Position numbers and translations under genes: made by a program
The notes under the pieces: model-generated
What the model saw: only the letters and a program-made list of their open reading frames with translations
The model's database searches: none
What the model was told of the DNA's origin: nothing
Origin: Micromonospora lutea
GTDB taxonomy: Bacteria; Actinomycetota; Actinomycetes; Mycobacteriales; Micromonosporaceae
Reading direction: 5' to 3'
NCBI RefSeq assembly: GCF_016863535.1
Contig: NZ_BOPB01000002.1
Coordinates: 372,001 to 436,000, forward strand
Length of the DNA: 64,000 bases
Shown here: one piece after another, positions 55,623-64,000 of the stretch
How positions within the stretch are numbered: the stretch's first letter is position 1
Layout of the letters: each line of letters starts with the position of its first letter

Positions 55623-55829
55623 TCAGCTGCTCGGGAGGCTGTGTTTAGCCAAGTATCCCCAGCTCAGGGCGCATGACAGTCGATGAGGCGGAAACGTCTG
55701 CGGGATGCGCTCCCGGACGGGGTGCGCGGGCGGTGCCCGTTCATTGCCACCCGACTCGAAAAAGGAAAGAAACCGCCCCGTGTGCCACGGGCCGGCCGTA
55801 TCTCCACGCCTGGACAAGGGAGAACCGTC

Positions 55830-56327
55830 ATGACCAGATTATTCCGACGTAAGACGGCTGCGGTGGCGATCGCGGCGCTGGCGCTGGCGTTGGCCGGCGG
55901 CGGAATCGCGGTAGCGAAGCCGCTCGCCGAGTCCGCCCAGCCTGCGGCCCGCACCGCCCAGCAGCCGGCCGTCACCACGGCCTCGCTGAACAGCGCGAAG
56001 GCTGCCCTCGCCAAGGGCGAAGGGATGAGCACTCAGGCGGTTGCCGGCTTCTACGCCACGGTGGTCAACGCCAACGGCACCAAGGCCCGCGGCGACGGAG
56101 TCGTCATCAAGTACGGCGTCGGTGAGTACGAGGTGCAGTTCGGCACCAACGTCACCAACGGCGTCTACGTGGCGACGATCGGCCGGCCGGACTCGTGCTG
56201 CATCCCACCGGCTGGTGAGATCTCGGTCGCGCGGCGGTTGCTGACCCCGAACGCGGTCTTCATCCAGACCCGCAACTCCGCCGGAGCCCCTGCCGACCTG
56301 CCGTTCTACCTCCTCGTGCACCGCTGA
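55830..56327 (+). CDS. Small secreted protein of unknown function
   Basis: 165 residues from ATG 55830, with AAGGGAGAA upstream. The signal is MTRLFRRKTAAVAIAALALA ending near AVA-KP. The mature part has an Ala-rich helix (LNSAKAALAKGEGMS) and a beta domain with GDGVVIKYGVGEYEVQFG, VYVATIGRPDSCC and VFIQTRNSAG. An upstream in-frame ATG at 55683 would mask the signal peptide and is rejected. A strong hairpin follows the stop. Confidence 0.75.
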   Translation: MTRLFRRKTAAVAIAALALALAGGGIAVAKPLAESAQPAARTAQQPAVTTASLNSAKAALAKGEGMSTQAVAGFYATVVNANGTKARGDGVVIKYGVGEYEVQFGTNVTNGVYVATIGRPDSCCIPPAGEISVARRLLTPNAVFIQTRNSAGAPADLPFYLLVHR

Positions 56328-56339
56328 ACCGTCCACTGT

Positions 56340-56371
56340 CACCGGCCCCCGTCGCATGACGGGGGCCGGTG
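56340..56371 (+). terminator. Terminator of the secreted-protein gene
   Basis: The perfect 14-bp stem CACCGGCCCCCGTC / GACGGGGGCCGGTG has a GCAT loop and lies 13 bases after the stop. Confidence 0.8.
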
Positions 56372-56498
56372 TCGTGTCGGATGCGGGTCGAGCGGCTCTG
56401 CGGGCGGTGCCCGGTAACGGCGTTCCTCGTCCGGTCTGGGCAGCGTAAGGCCGTAAATTCCGACGTTTGTCCGCCGGTCGCCTCGGGAAGCAAGCACC

Positions 56499-57548
56499 GT
56501 GACGGACATCTCGGACACCATGGCCAGCCTGCCCAGCCCGGCCGATCCGGACGCGACCGCGGCCGAGTTGGACCAGACGCTCTTCGAGGTCAAACGCGTG
56601 ATCGTCGGGCAGGATCGGCTCGTCGAACGCCTCCTGGTCGCGCTGCTGGCCGACGGGCACTGCCTGCTGGAGGGCGTACCCGGGGTGGCCAAGACCCTCG
56701 CCGCGCAGACCCTCGCGACGGTGGTCGGTGGCAGTTTCTCCCGCATCCAGTTCACCCCCGACCTGGTCCCCTCCGACATCGTCGGCACCCGGATCTACCG
56801 CGCCTCCAAGGAGAGCTTCGACGTCGAACTGGGCCCGGTGATGGCGAACCTGGTGCTGGCCGACGAGATCAACCGGGCACCGGCGAAGGTGCAGTCAGCG
56901 TTGCTTGAGGCGATGGCCGAGCGTCAGGTGTCGATCGGTGGGCGCAGCCACCCGGTGCCGGAGCCCTTCCTGGTGCTGGCGACCCAGAACCCCATCGAGT
57001 CGGAGGGGGTCTACCAACTGCCGGAGGCGCAGCGGGACCGCTTCCTCATGAGGATCGTGGTCGGCTACCCGGACGCCGCCGACGAGTTGGCCATCCTCTA
57101 CCGGATGAGCGCCGACCGTCCCCGGGCACACCGGGTGCTCGACCCGGAGCGGTTGCGCGAGTTCCAGCGTCAGGCCAGCCAGGTTTTCGTCCATCACGCC
57201 ATCGCCGAGTACGTGGTCCGGCTCATCCTCGCCACCCGTGATCCGGGCCGGTTCGGGGTGCCGGAGATGGCCGGGTTGCTCGCCTACGGTGCCAGTCCGC
57301 GCGCCACGCTCGGCCTGGTCGCGGCGGCCCGTGCACAGGCGCTGCTCCGGGGACGGGGCTACGTGCTCCCCGACGACGTCCGGGAACTCGCCGTGGACGT
57401 ACTGGCTCACCGGCTGGTGCTCTCCTTCGACGCGGTCGCCGACGGGGTGAGCGCCGAGTGGGTCGTCCATCGACTGGTCGAGTCGGTCCCGCTGCCCCGG
57501 GAGGCCACCGCCAGGGTGGAGCACATGACCGACCTGGCGGTCGCCTGA
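56499..57548 (+). CDS. MoxR-family AAA+ ATPase
   Basis: 349 residues from GTG 56499. Walker A is LLEGVPGVAKTLAAQT, Walker B VLADEINRAPAKVQ, and sensor 1 FLVLATQNPIESEGVYQLPEAQRDRF (in parts). MoxR ATPases act as chaperones for VWA-domain proteins. Its stop overlaps the start of a DUF58 gene (TGATG), followed by a VWA gene, the standard MoxR-DUF58-VWA arrangement. The client process is unknown. Confidence 0.93.
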   Translation: MTDISDTMASLPSPADPDATAAELDQTLFEVKRVIVGQDRLVERLLVALLADGHCLLEGVPGVAKTLAAQTLATVVGGSFSRIQFTPDLVPSDIVGTRIYRASKESFDVELGPVMANLVLADEINRAPAKVQSALLEAMAERQVSIGGRSHPVPEPFLVLATQNPIESEGVYQLPEAQRDRFLMRIVVGYPDAADELAILYRMSADRPRAHRVLDPERLREFQRQASQVFVHHAIAEYVVRLILATRDPGRFGVPEMAGLLAYGASPRATLGLVAAARAQALLRGRGYVLPDDVRELAVDVLAHRLVLSFDAVADGVSAEWVVHRLVESVPLPREATARVEHMTDLAVA

Positions 57549-58558
57549 TGGGCCGCCGCAGCCCCACCCCATCGTTGGCGGCGGACCCGACACTCACCGA
57601 CCTCACACCGGACCAGCGGCTGCGGCGGCTGGAGCTCACGGTGACCCGGCGTCTTGATGGACTGCTGCACGGTGAGCGGCGCGGTCTGCTGCCCGGGCCC
57701 GGTAGCGAGCCGGCGGGCAGCCGCGAGTACCGGCCCGGTGAGGACGAGGTGCGCCGGATGGACTGGTCGGTCACCGCCCGTACCGCGGTGCCGCACGTGC
57801 GGGAGGTGGAGGCCGACCGCGAGTTGACCACCTGGCTGCTGGTCGACGCCAGCCCCAGCATGGAGTACGGCACCGCGGAGCTGGACAAACGGGAACTGGC
57901 GGTGGCCGCGGTGGCCACCATCGGTTTCCTCGCCGCCGGGCCGGGCAACCGGCTCGGCGCGCAGGTGCTCACCCCGTACGGGCTGCGCCGGGTGCCGGCC
58001 CGCAGCGGGCGTACCCACCTGTTCGGGCTGCTCCGCGCGTTGCTGGCGGCACCCCGGGCCGGCGACCACGCCGGGTCCGGGGCCGTGCCCGCCGTCGGGC
58101 TGGCCGACGCGCTGGCCGAGGTGCGCCGGGTCGCCCACCGGCGTGGTCTGGTCGTGGTGGTCTCCGACTTCCTCGACGGCCTGCCCGACGATCCAGGGTT
58201 ACCGGCGCACTGGGAACGCCCGCTGCGGCAGCTCTCGGTACGCCACCAGGTGCTCGCGGTCGAGGTCACCGACCCCCGCGAGCTGGAACTGCCGGACGTC
58301 GGTCTGATCACCCTGGTCGACCCGGAGACCGGCGAACACCGCGAGGTGTGGACCGGTGACCGGCACCTGCGGGAGCGCTACGCGGCGGCGGCGACCGCCC
58401 AGCGCGACCAGGTCCGGCACGCGCTGCGCCGGGCCGGCGCGAACCATCTGGCGCTACGCACCGACCGGGACTGGACCGTGGACATCGTTCGGCACGTGCA
58501 CGCCCAACGTCGGCTGGCCGCCATGGCGGTCCCGTCGGGCCGTGGAGGTGCGGCGTGA
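57548..58558 (+). CDS. DUF58 protein
   Basis: 336 residues from ATG 57548 (MGRRSPTPSLAADPT). The DUF58 core motif is REYRPGEDEVRRMDWSVTAR, followed by a VWA-like fold with LLVDASPSMEYG. There are no membrane segments. It is translationally coupled on both sides (TGATG with moxR, GTGA with the VWA gene), so the three products probably form one complex. Confidence 0.92.
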   Translation: MGRRSPTPSLAADPTLTDLTPDQRLRRLELTVTRRLDGLLHGERRGLLPGPGSEPAGSREYRPGEDEVRRMDWSVTARTAVPHVREVEADRELTTWLLVDASPSMEYGTAELDKRELAVAAVATIGFLAAGPGNRLGAQVLTPYGLRRVPARSGRTHLFGLLRALLAAPRAGDHAGSGAVPAVGLADALAEVRRVAHRRGLVVVVSDFLDGLPDDPGLPAHWERPLRQLSVRHQVLAVEVTDPRELELPDVGLITLVDPETGEHREVWTGDRHLRERYAAAATAQRDQVRHALRRAGANHLALRTDRDWTVDIVRHVHAQRRLAAMAVPSGRGGAA

Positions 58559-59514
58559 TCTGGCAGTCACCCGTTCGGCTCTGGCTGTTGCTCGGGGTGG
58601 TCGCAGTGGCCGTGGCGTACCTGGTGGCGCAGCGCCGCCGCAGCCGGTACGCGGTCCGTTTCACCAATCTGCGGCTGCTGGACCGGGTGGCACCCCGGCG
58701 TCCGACCTGGCGTCGACACCTGCCGGCCGGCCTCTTCCTGGCGATGCTGGCCCTCCTCGTGGTCGGCTTCGCCCGTCCCACCGCCGAGGTCCGGGTCCCC
58801 CGGGAACGCGCCACCGTGATGGTGGCGGTGGATGTCTCCACCTCGATGCTCGCCGGTGACGTGGAGCCGGACCGGCTCAGCGCGGCCAAGAGCGCCGCCC
58901 GGCGGTTCGCCGACGGTCTGCCCGACGAGTTCAACGTGGGACTGGTCGCGTTCGCCGGCAGCGCGGCGGTACTGGTGCCACCGGGTACCGACCGGGAGGC
59001 GCTGCACGACGGGATCGAACGGCTGGCCGAGGGGGCGACCGGGGTGCAGGGCACCGCGATCGGTGAGGCGATCAGCACCTCGCTGAGCGCGGTGAAGGCG
59101 CTCGACGGCAAGGCCGCGACCGAGCCGCCGCCGGCCCGGATCATCCTGCTCTCCGACGGGGCGAACACCTCGGGCATGGATCCGATGGAGGCCGCGGCCG
59201 AGGCGGTCGCCCTCGACGTGCCGGTGCACAGCATCTCCTTCGGTACGCCGAGCGGCTTCGTCGATCGCGGCGGACGACCGATCCAGGTGCCGGTGGACGG
59301 GGAGACGCTGCGGGCCGTGGCCGAGGAGACCGGGGGCGGTTTCCACGAGGCCGGTACGAGCGCCGAACTGCGGGCCGTCTACGACGACATCGGCAGCTCG
59401 GTGGGTTGGCGCACGGTACGGCAGGACGTCTCGGCCCGGTTCATCGGGCTCGGGTTGGTGTTCGCCATGGGCGCGGCGGTCGGCTCGATGCGCTGGTTCT
59501 CCCGCCTGCCCTGA
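58555..59514 (+). CDS. BatA-like VWA-domain membrane protein
   Basis: 319 residues from GTG 58555. The topology is a membrane helix at 8-25, a second at about 58-75, a VWA domain with MIDAS DVSTSMLAGD at about 92-101, and a last helix near 300. It would present the VWA domain between membrane anchors as a scaffold for MoxR-dependent assembly. It overlaps the DUF58 stop by four bases and is followed after 60 bases by a trypsin-like protease gene. Confidence 0.92.
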   Translation: MIWQSPVRLWLLLGVVAVAVAYLVAQRRRSRYAVRFTNLRLLDRVAPRRPTWRRHLPAGLFLAMLALLVVGFARPTAEVRVPRERATVMVAVDVSTSMLAGDVEPDRLSAAKSAARRFADGLPDEFNVGLVAFAGSAAVLVPPGTDREALHDGIERLAEGATGVQGTAIGEAISTSLSAVKALDGKAATEPPPARIILLSDGANTSGMDPMEAAAEAVALDVPVHSISFGTPSGFVDRGGRPIQVPVDGETLRAVAEETGGGFHEAGTSAELRAVYDDIGSSVGWRTVRQDVSARFIGLGLVFAMGAAVGSMRWFSRLP

Positions 59515-59574
59515 TTCCGACGGCCCGATCCGCGACAGCGGCCACCGCCGGCCGCGCACGTGAGGAGCGTACGT

Positions 59575-60438
59575 ATGGCAGTGCAGACCGGACTGGGCGA
59601 ACCGCGCGGACCCTGGTTCGTCTCACCCGATCTCGACCCGGACGGGCGGGGCGGATCGGACGGGCCGTCGCAGGCGGGGGAGGGGTTGCTGGGCGGCTGG
59701 CGACGCCGGCTGCTGGCGGGGGTGGCGATGGTGGCGATCTCGGCCGGGTCGGGGGCGCTGGCCGGCGGTTGGGCGGCCGGGCGTGACGGCGTACCCGGCC
59801 CGGCCGCGGCATCCGCGGCCCCGGTACCGGCCGAGTTGGTGACGGCCGCGGCGAAGACCGTGCCCGGTGTGGTGTCGGTGCTGGTGGGCGGCGGTGCGGG
59901 AGGCTCGGCGAGCGGCTCCGGCTTCGCGGTCGACTCCGAGCAGCACATCATCACCAACGACCACATCATCGCGAAGGGTCGTGGTGGCCCGGTGACCGTC
60001 GAACTGCCGGACGGCCGGCGGTTCGCGGCGCAGGTGGTGGGTCGGGAGCCGGAAAGTGACCTCGCGGTGCTCAAGGTGCCGTCGTCGGCCGGCCTGACGT
60101 CGTTGCCGTTGGCCAAGCCGGGGTCGACCCGGGTGGGCGAACCGGTGCTGGCGGTCGGATCGCCACTGGGGCTGCCCGGCACGGTGACCGCCGGCATCGT
60201 CAGCGCCCTGGACCGCCAGGTGCGCCTCGGTGACAACCGGCACCGGGCGGTGCAGACCGACGCTTCGATCAACCCCGGCAACTCAGGCGGACCACTGGTG
60301 AACGCCCGAGGCGAGGTGGTCGGCGTGAACACGGCGATCGCGACCATCGACGGCAACGGTTCCATCGGCATCGGGTTCGCCATCCCGATCGAGCAGGTGC
60401 AGCAGACCGCCGACACGATCATCGGGAAGGGCGGCTGA
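59575..60438 (+). CDS. Trypsin-like serine protease (S1C, HtrA-like, no PDZ)
   Basis: 287 residues from ATG 59575, with GAGGAG seven bases upstream; a GTG at 59560 lies within that site. An acidic N-terminus, one membrane helix (LLAGVAMVAISAGSGALAGG, about 45-64) and an external protease domain follow. The triad is His in TNDHIIA, Asp in ESDLAVLK and Ser in GNSGGPLV. The protein ends right after the protease domain, so the PDZ domain of HtrA is missing. It probably belongs to the MoxR operon. Confidence 0.9.
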   Translation: MAVQTGLGEPRGPWFVSPDLDPDGRGGSDGPSQAGEGLLGGWRRRLLAGVAMVAISAGSGALAGGWAAGRDGVPGPAAASAAPVPAELVTAAAKTVPGVVSVLVGGGAGGSASGSGFAVDSEQHIITNDHIIAKGRGGPVTVELPDGRRFAAQVVGREPESDLAVLKVPSSAGLTSLPLAKPGSTRVGEPVLAVGSPLGLPGTVTAGIVSALDRQVRLGDNRHRAVQTDASINPGNSGGPLVNARGEVVGVNTAIATIDGNGSIGIGFAIPIEQVQQTADTIIGKGG

Positions 60439-60546
60439 TCACCCAGAGCCACTGTCCGATTACAGAGAGATTGGGGCAACTGTCGGATTCCGGCGTTCAA
60501 CGATCGGACAATGGAAATATGACGCTCCGTATGGATACTGGCGTGG

Positions 60547-60843
60547 GTGGAGCGTCCTCTCATCACGGTCCTCCTGCTGGTGGGCCTCATCATCGGAAGT
60601 GGCGTCGGGTCGTCGTACGCGCGCGCTCGGCGGGGCTGGAACGACTACCAGGCGGCGAAGAAAACAGTTCCCGGAGCGCGTCGCGCGGCCTGGATGCTGA
60701 TCAAGGTGGTGACCACGAAGGTCGGCATCATCGCCCTGCTCCTGGTCGGAGCGGTCGCGTACGCCGCCGTCGGTGGTAGTGACGAGCCGGCTCCGACGGA
60801 ACCGACGCCGAGCAGCAGCGCCGACGAGCGACCCGCCCGCTGA
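60547..60843 (+). CDS. Small membrane protein
   Basis: 98 residues from GTG 60547. Two membrane segments (ITVLLLVGLIIGSGVGSS and VGIIALLLVGAVAYAAVGG) flank a basic loop (YARARRGWNDYQAAKKTVPGARRAAW, in parts), and a Pro/Ser/Glu-rich tail follows. I do not recognise a family. Confidence 0.68.
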   Translation: MERPLITVLLLVGLIIGSGVGSSYARARRGWNDYQAAKKTVPGARRAAWMLIKVVTTKVGIIALLLVGAVAYAAVGGSDEPAPTEPTPSSSADERPAR

Positions 60844-60920
60844 CGTCCCGGGTACCGGGCTCGATGTGCGCTCGCGGGATCGGCGTGAACAGGTTCCGGA
60901 TCCCGCGCTAGCCTCAGGGC

Positions 60921-61346
60921 GTGGACGACGGGCTACGGGTGACCGACCGGTGGGTGGTGCCCGCCGCTGAGCTGCGGGAGCGTTTCTCCCGGTCGTCCGG
61001 ACCGGGTGGGCAGGGAGTCAACACCGCCGACTCACGGGTGGAGCTGAGCTTCGACCTGGCCGGCTCACCGAGCATCCCCGAGTCGCTGCGCACCCGGGCA
61101 CTGGACCGGCTCGCCGGACGGCTGGTCGACGGGGTGCTGACAATTGCCGCCAGTGAGCACCGGGCACAGCTGGCCAACCGTGAGGCGGCCCGGGATCGCC
61201 TGGTGTCGTTGCTGCGCGAGGCGGTCGCCCCGCCACCACCGCCACGCCGCCCGACCCGCCCGTCCCGGGCGGCCAAGGAGCGTCGGCTGGCCGAGAAGAA
61301 GCGTCGCGGGCAGCGCAAGCGCGACCGTCGGGTGGACGGCGAGTAG
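60921..61346 (+). CDS. arfB: ArfB/YaeJ-type peptidyl-tRNA hydrolase
   Basis: 141 residues from GTG 60921. A release-factor catalytic domain has the GGQ motif in SRSSGPGGQGVNTADSRVEL. A long basic tail (RPTRPSRAAKERRLAEKKRRGQRKRDRR, in parts) fits the mRNA channel of stalled ribosomes. It would release peptides from non-stop ribosomes. No codon-recognition domain is present, which separates it from RF1/RF2. Confidence 0.92.
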   Translation: MDDGLRVTDRWVVPAAELRERFSRSSGPGGQGVNTADSRVELSFDLAGSPSIPESLRTRALDRLAGRLVDGVLTIAASEHRAQLANREAARDRLVSLLREAVAPPPPPRRPTRPSRAAKERRLAEKKRRGQRKRDRRVDGE

Positions 61347-61349
61347 CCG

Positions 61350-62243
61350 TCAGGCCTTGGCGCGCGCCCCTGGTTCGACCTGCGCCAACAGCGCCGAGCA
61401 GACCTCGATCAGCCGGGCCCGCAACTGGCCCGCCCGGTGGGCGAACTCGCGTTGCCGCGCCACGTACTCGGCCTTGCCCTCCGGCGTCTCGATGGCCACC
61501 GCCGCCTCCCCGTACGAGGAGAAGTCGTACGGCGACGCGCGCATGTCGAGCAGCCGGATGTCACCGGCCAGTTCGAAGCAGTCGAGCGCCAGGTCACCGG
61601 GGACGGCCGGACCCAGCTTGGTGGCCCACTTGTGGCAGTCCATCGAGGCGTGCAGGCAGCCCGGCTGGTCGAGGTCCACCTGACTGTCCCGGGTCGGACG
61701 GAGGTGGTTGAGGCCCACCGCCTCCGAGGTGAAGAACCGGTACGCGTCGAAGTGGCTGCACCTGATCTGGTGCGCCTCGACCACCGCGTCGGTGCCTTGC
61801 TGGCCGAGCCGCAGGGGAAGCGGATGCCGGTGCTCACGCTGGCGGTAGACCATCGCCCACTCGTGCAGGCCGAAACAGCCGGTGAAGGCGGGTCGGGACG
61901 CGATCGCGGTCAGCAGCCGGTGGATGAACCGCACCGAGTCGCCCCGGTCGGCGAGGAACGCTCCGGTGTCGAGGCGTACCGCCCCGTCCGGGTCCGTCGC
62001 GTACCAGCGCCACCGGTGGTGCGGTGCCGGGCCGTCCGGGCCGGCTTCCAGGCGGACATCGACGCCCGGGTGCCACCGTCGCAGCACCGAGGGCCGGGTG
62101 CCGTAGTAGTCGTACAGGAAGTCGTCGATGGCGTGGCGCTCCCCGGTCGCCCGGCGGGCCCGGTGTCCGGCGGTCAGCGCGTCGGCTCGCTGTTCGTGGC
62201 TCGCCAGCAGGGGCTGCCAGACGGCTGCGGGGAGGGCGGTCAC
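61350..62243 (-). CDS. Actinobacterial protein often annotated as 3-methyladenine DNA glycosylase
   Basis: 297 residues from GTG 62243 (VTALPAAVWQPLLASHEQR). Conserved blocks are HAIDDFLYDYYGTRPSVLRRWHPG, GCFGLHEWAMVYR, RCSHFDAYRFFTSEA, LDQPGCLHASMDCHKWA and LLDMRASPYDFSSYG. The name is widespread in genome annotation of this family, but I see no helix-hairpin-helix or known glycosylase motif, so the activity is doubtful. Many conserved His, Cys and Asp suggest a metal or catalytic site. It ends three bases from the convergent arfB gene. Confidence 0.7.
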   Translation of the reverse strand: MTALPAAVWQPLLASHEQRADALTAGHRARRATGERHAIDDFLYDYYGTRPSVLRRWHPGVDVRLEAGPDGPAPHHRWRWYATDPDGAVRLDTGAFLADRGDSVRFIHRLLTAIASRPAFTGCFGLHEWAMVYRQREHRHPLPLRLGQQGTDAVVEAHQIRCSHFDAYRFFTSEAVGLNHLRPTRDSQVDLDQPGCLHASMDCHKWATKLGPAVPGDLALDCFELAGDIRLLDMRASPYDFSSYGEAAVAIETPEGKAEYVARQREFAHRAGQLRARLIEVCSALLAQVEPGARAKA

Positions 62244-62277
62244 GGCCCCAAGGGTACGACCGCCGTCCGGCCGCCGG

Positions 62278-63561
62278 TCAGGGCACGTCGACCCGTACGC
62301 CGGCGGAGAAGACACCGCTGCGCAGCTCCAGCCGCTGCGGCGCCTCCCGCCCGTTGATCGTGAAGACCAACGGCAGCACCAGGCGGCTGCCGGCGGCCAC
62401 CGGGTCGGCGAACACGTCGCGTCCCTGGTTCGCCCGGCGGGTGGCCGACTCGTCGGTGGTGACCCAGTTTCCGTTGGCCAGGTACGCCCGTTGCAGCTTG
62501 CCGTGCCAACTCTGGTGCTCCCGAGTGAGGTTGCGAACCCCGACGGTCGCCTGGCACTGCCGCGCGCCCCGGCCCGGTTCACAGGTCATCCGGTAGACGG
62601 TGAACTCGAACGCGTCCTCGCGCAGCGGCATCCCCAGCACGCCGCTGGCCCCGGTGCCCTTCCAGGCACCGTTGGTCGGCTGGCTGTCGGTGTCGATGGC
62701 GGTGACCTGGCGGGTGGCCGACCACGCGGCGGCACCCACCGTGCCGGCCAGCACGGTCGCGGCCACCGGAACCACCAGCCACACCGGCGGTTTGCGACGC
62801 CGTACCGACGGTCGGGGGGCGGCCGGGCGGGGATAGATCGTGCCGGGCCCGTCCGAGGCCAGCGCCGCCGCCACCGGCCGTCGACGGCGTCGCCAGGTGA
62901 TCAGCCCCACCAGGCCCAGCACCAGCAGCGCGACCCCGGCGGCCAGCAGCGCGGGTGCCTGGCGACGCCAGCCCGTGGGCTCCTGCGTCTGGGTGGCCGC
63001 CGCCCCTGACGCCGCCCAGGTGGCGCTCGCACAGTCGTACGGCTGTTGACCGTCACTGGCGAAGGCACAGGTGGGCGCGGTCACCGGCGCTCGGGAGGCG
63101 GTGGTGAGCGTGGTGCCCAGCGTGGTGGTGCCGCCCGGCGGCAGCTTCAGCTGCCAGGTCACCGCGGTCGCCGCCGACCCGCTGGGGCGTACCACCCGGC
63201 CTCCGTCACTGACGCTGGTCGCCGAGACGCCCTGGGGCAACTCCTGACGGACCGTGGTCTCCACCGGAGTTCTGCCGGTGTTTCGGACCTCGATCCGGTA
63301 CCTGGGTGCGGCGCTCTGTTCCGGCGCGACCCGGACGCTCACCTTCGGCCTGGCGGCCGGCTCGACCACCCGGGTCGGCGTCGGTACCGCCGGTGGCGCC
63401 GCCGGCATGCTGGGATCGGGTGTGGCTGCCGCCGGCTGAAGTGGCCCGGCCGGCGGCGCGTTCGGGACGGTGGCCGCCGGCAGCACCGGCAGGGCGGTCA
63501 GCAGACCGATGCAGTGCACGATCGCCGCGAGGGCCTTGTGGTGTCGTGTCGATGCAGGCAT
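62278..63561 (-). CDS. Membrane protein with DUF11/CARDB-like extracellular domain
   Basis: 427 residues from ATG 63561, with CGGAGG ten bases upstream. After a signal-like helix and a Pro/Ala-rich stretch comes an Ig-like domain (YRIEVRNTGRTPVETTVRQELPQGV). Membrane helices lie near 210-230 and 265-285, and a C-terminal domain has CEPGRGARQCQATVGVRNLTREHQ, similar to DUF4352/telomeric-repeat-like folds. The likely role is at the cell surface; the exact function is unknown. Confidence 0.72.
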   Translation of the reverse strand: MPASTRHHKALAAIVHCIGLLTALPVLPAATVPNAPPAGPLQPAAATPDPSMPAAPPAVPTPTRVVEPAARPKVSVRVAPEQSAAPRYRIEVRNTGRTPVETTVRQELPQGVSATSVSDGGRVVRPSGSAATAVTWQLKLPPGGTTTLGTTLTTASRAPVTAPTCAFASDGQQPYDCASATWAASGAAATQTQEPTGWRRQAPALLAAGVALLVLGLVGLITWRRRRRPVAAALASDGPGTIYPRPAAPRPSVRRRKPPVWLVVPVAATVLAGTVGAAAWSATRQVTAIDTDSQPTNGAWKGTGASGVLGMPLREDAFEFTVYRMTCEPGRGARQCQATVGVRNLTREHQSWHGKLQRAYLANGNWVTTDESATRRANQGRDVFADPVAAGSRLVLPLVFTINGREAPQRLELRSGVFSAGVRVDVP

Positions 63562-63694
63562 ACGAACGAACCTCCGAAGCCGACGCTAGGTGCGGGCGTG
63601 CGTCGTGCGGGTACGAAGCGGTGAATCCGGCCCCGGCCCGCAGTGGCGCGGGTAAGCTGCCGCGGCCGTCCGCTGACCGCACTACATTGGCCTG

Positions 63695-64000
63695 GTGCGT
63701 ATCGCTCGTTTCGCTCATGCCAAGGGAATGTCGTTCGGTGTCGTCGAAGGGGAAGCGGAGGCGGGCCCGCAGGGGCTCACCATCGCCGAGATCTCCGGCC
63801 ACCCGTTCGGCCAGATCACGTTCAGCGGGGTCCGCTGGGCATTGTCCGACGTCCGGCTGCTCTCGCCGATCCTGCCCAGCAAGGTGGTCTGCGTCGGCCG
63901 CAACTACGCCGAGCACGCCGCCGAACACGGCGCGGAGGTGCCGAAGGAGCCGCTGTTGTTCCTGAAGCCCTCGACCTCGGTCATCGGCCCCCGGGACGCG
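63695..64000 (+). CDS. Fumarylacetoacetate hydrolase family protein, 3' end missing
   Basis: GTG 63695 opens [17 protein letters not shown] and the frame runs off the window at residue 102. The stretch [25 protein letters not shown] and [15 protein letters not shown] is the signature of the FAH superfamily, which hydrolyses or isomerises oxo-diacids with Mg or Ca. A TACATT box at 63682-63687 lies seven bases before the GTG, so a leaderless transcript is possible. Confidence 0.9.
   Translation, partial: MRIARFAHAKGMSFGVVEGEAEAGPQGLTIAEISGHPFGQITFSGVRWALSDVRLLSPILPSKVVCVGRNYAEHAAEHGAEVPKEPLLFLKPSTSVIGPRDA

Noticed and set aside
55683..55829. N-terminal extension of the small secreted protein
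   Set aside because: It would place 49 basic residues before a clean signal peptide that has its own good ribosome site.

Overview
ORGANISM. The window is very GC-rich, with frequent GTG starts and ATGA/GTGA stop-start overlaps. It carries an actinobacterial gene complement: GatCAB, XRE/DUF5753-DUF397 pairs, DUF2690 proteins, bPH_6, and a MoxR-DUF58-VWA operon. A 52-bp double-palindrome element built on AAGGAAGGG...CCCTT...TAAC recurs between genes. Together these point to a chromosome segment from a filamentous actinomycete, most likely Micromonosporaceae (Micromonospora/Salinispora-like). That placement is an inference from gene content and style; no marker gene was compared. LAYOUT. (1) 1-6976: the end of an EAL protein, the tRNA-dependent amidotransferase operon gatC-gatA-gatB, and a transketolase/pyruvate dehydrogenase E1-like enzyme. 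(2) 6977-11520: a repeat-rich hairpin junction, then a membrane metallophosphoesterase, a lipoprotein sugar dehydrogenase, a 2-hydroxyacid dehydrogenase and a small PH-domain membrane protein. (3) 11633-19916: a degenerate GGDEF/EAL membrane protein, then a mannan-use locus: a LacI regulator divergent from a family GH2 beta-mannosidase, followed by a secreted GH5 beta-mannanase that is frameshifted. (4) 20027-25807: two divergent DUF2690 proteins (one secreted, one an HTH-TM-DUF2690 receptor-like protein), an ArsR-SulP pair, a TIGR01777-type epimerase and an SDR. (5) 25974-35980: an accessory stretch with a GNAT enzyme, a perfect 25-bp inverted repeat, a lower-GC small membrane protein, an XRE/DUF397 pair, a large protein with two 8-Cys zinc-type modules, a regulator-membrane protein-serine hydrolase operon, AraC plus VOC, DUF4037 and hemerythrin proteins. 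(6) 36111-53664: branched-chain amino acid and serine synthesis: ilvD, a GGDEF/EAL protein, ilvB-ilvN-ilvC, serA, ApbE, leuB, ilvE and cimA. (7) 53723-64000: a third DUF2690 protein, an EEP-domain protein, a small secreted protein, MoxR-DUF58-VWA-trypsin-like protease, an ArfB-type rescue factor, a putative glycosylase, a membrane protein and the start of a FAH-family gene. HOW THE GENES WORK TOGETHER. CimA makes citramalate from pyruvate and acetyl-CoA. LeuB can act in the following steps toward 2-oxobutyrate, then IlvBN, IlvC, IlvD and IlvE complete isoleucine and valine. Two of these units carry readable transcription attenuators: a leader peptide with Leu/Val codons and a terminator before ilvB, and a 10-codon leader with adjacent ATT ATT (Ile-Ile) codons and a terminator before cimA. 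This implies that cimA is tuned by charged tRNA-Ile. The LacI, mannosidase and mannanase genes form a mannan-degradation unit whose secreted enzyme appears broken. Three c-di-GMP-type proteins lie in the window; one has lost its catalytic motifs. MOST UNUSUAL POINTS. These are the Ile-codon attenuator of cimA; the three DUF2690 proteins, including a possible secreted-protein/receptor pair; the duplicated zinc-module protein of unknown function; and the 52-bp element, one copy of which supplies the last codons and stop of the mannosidase gene.
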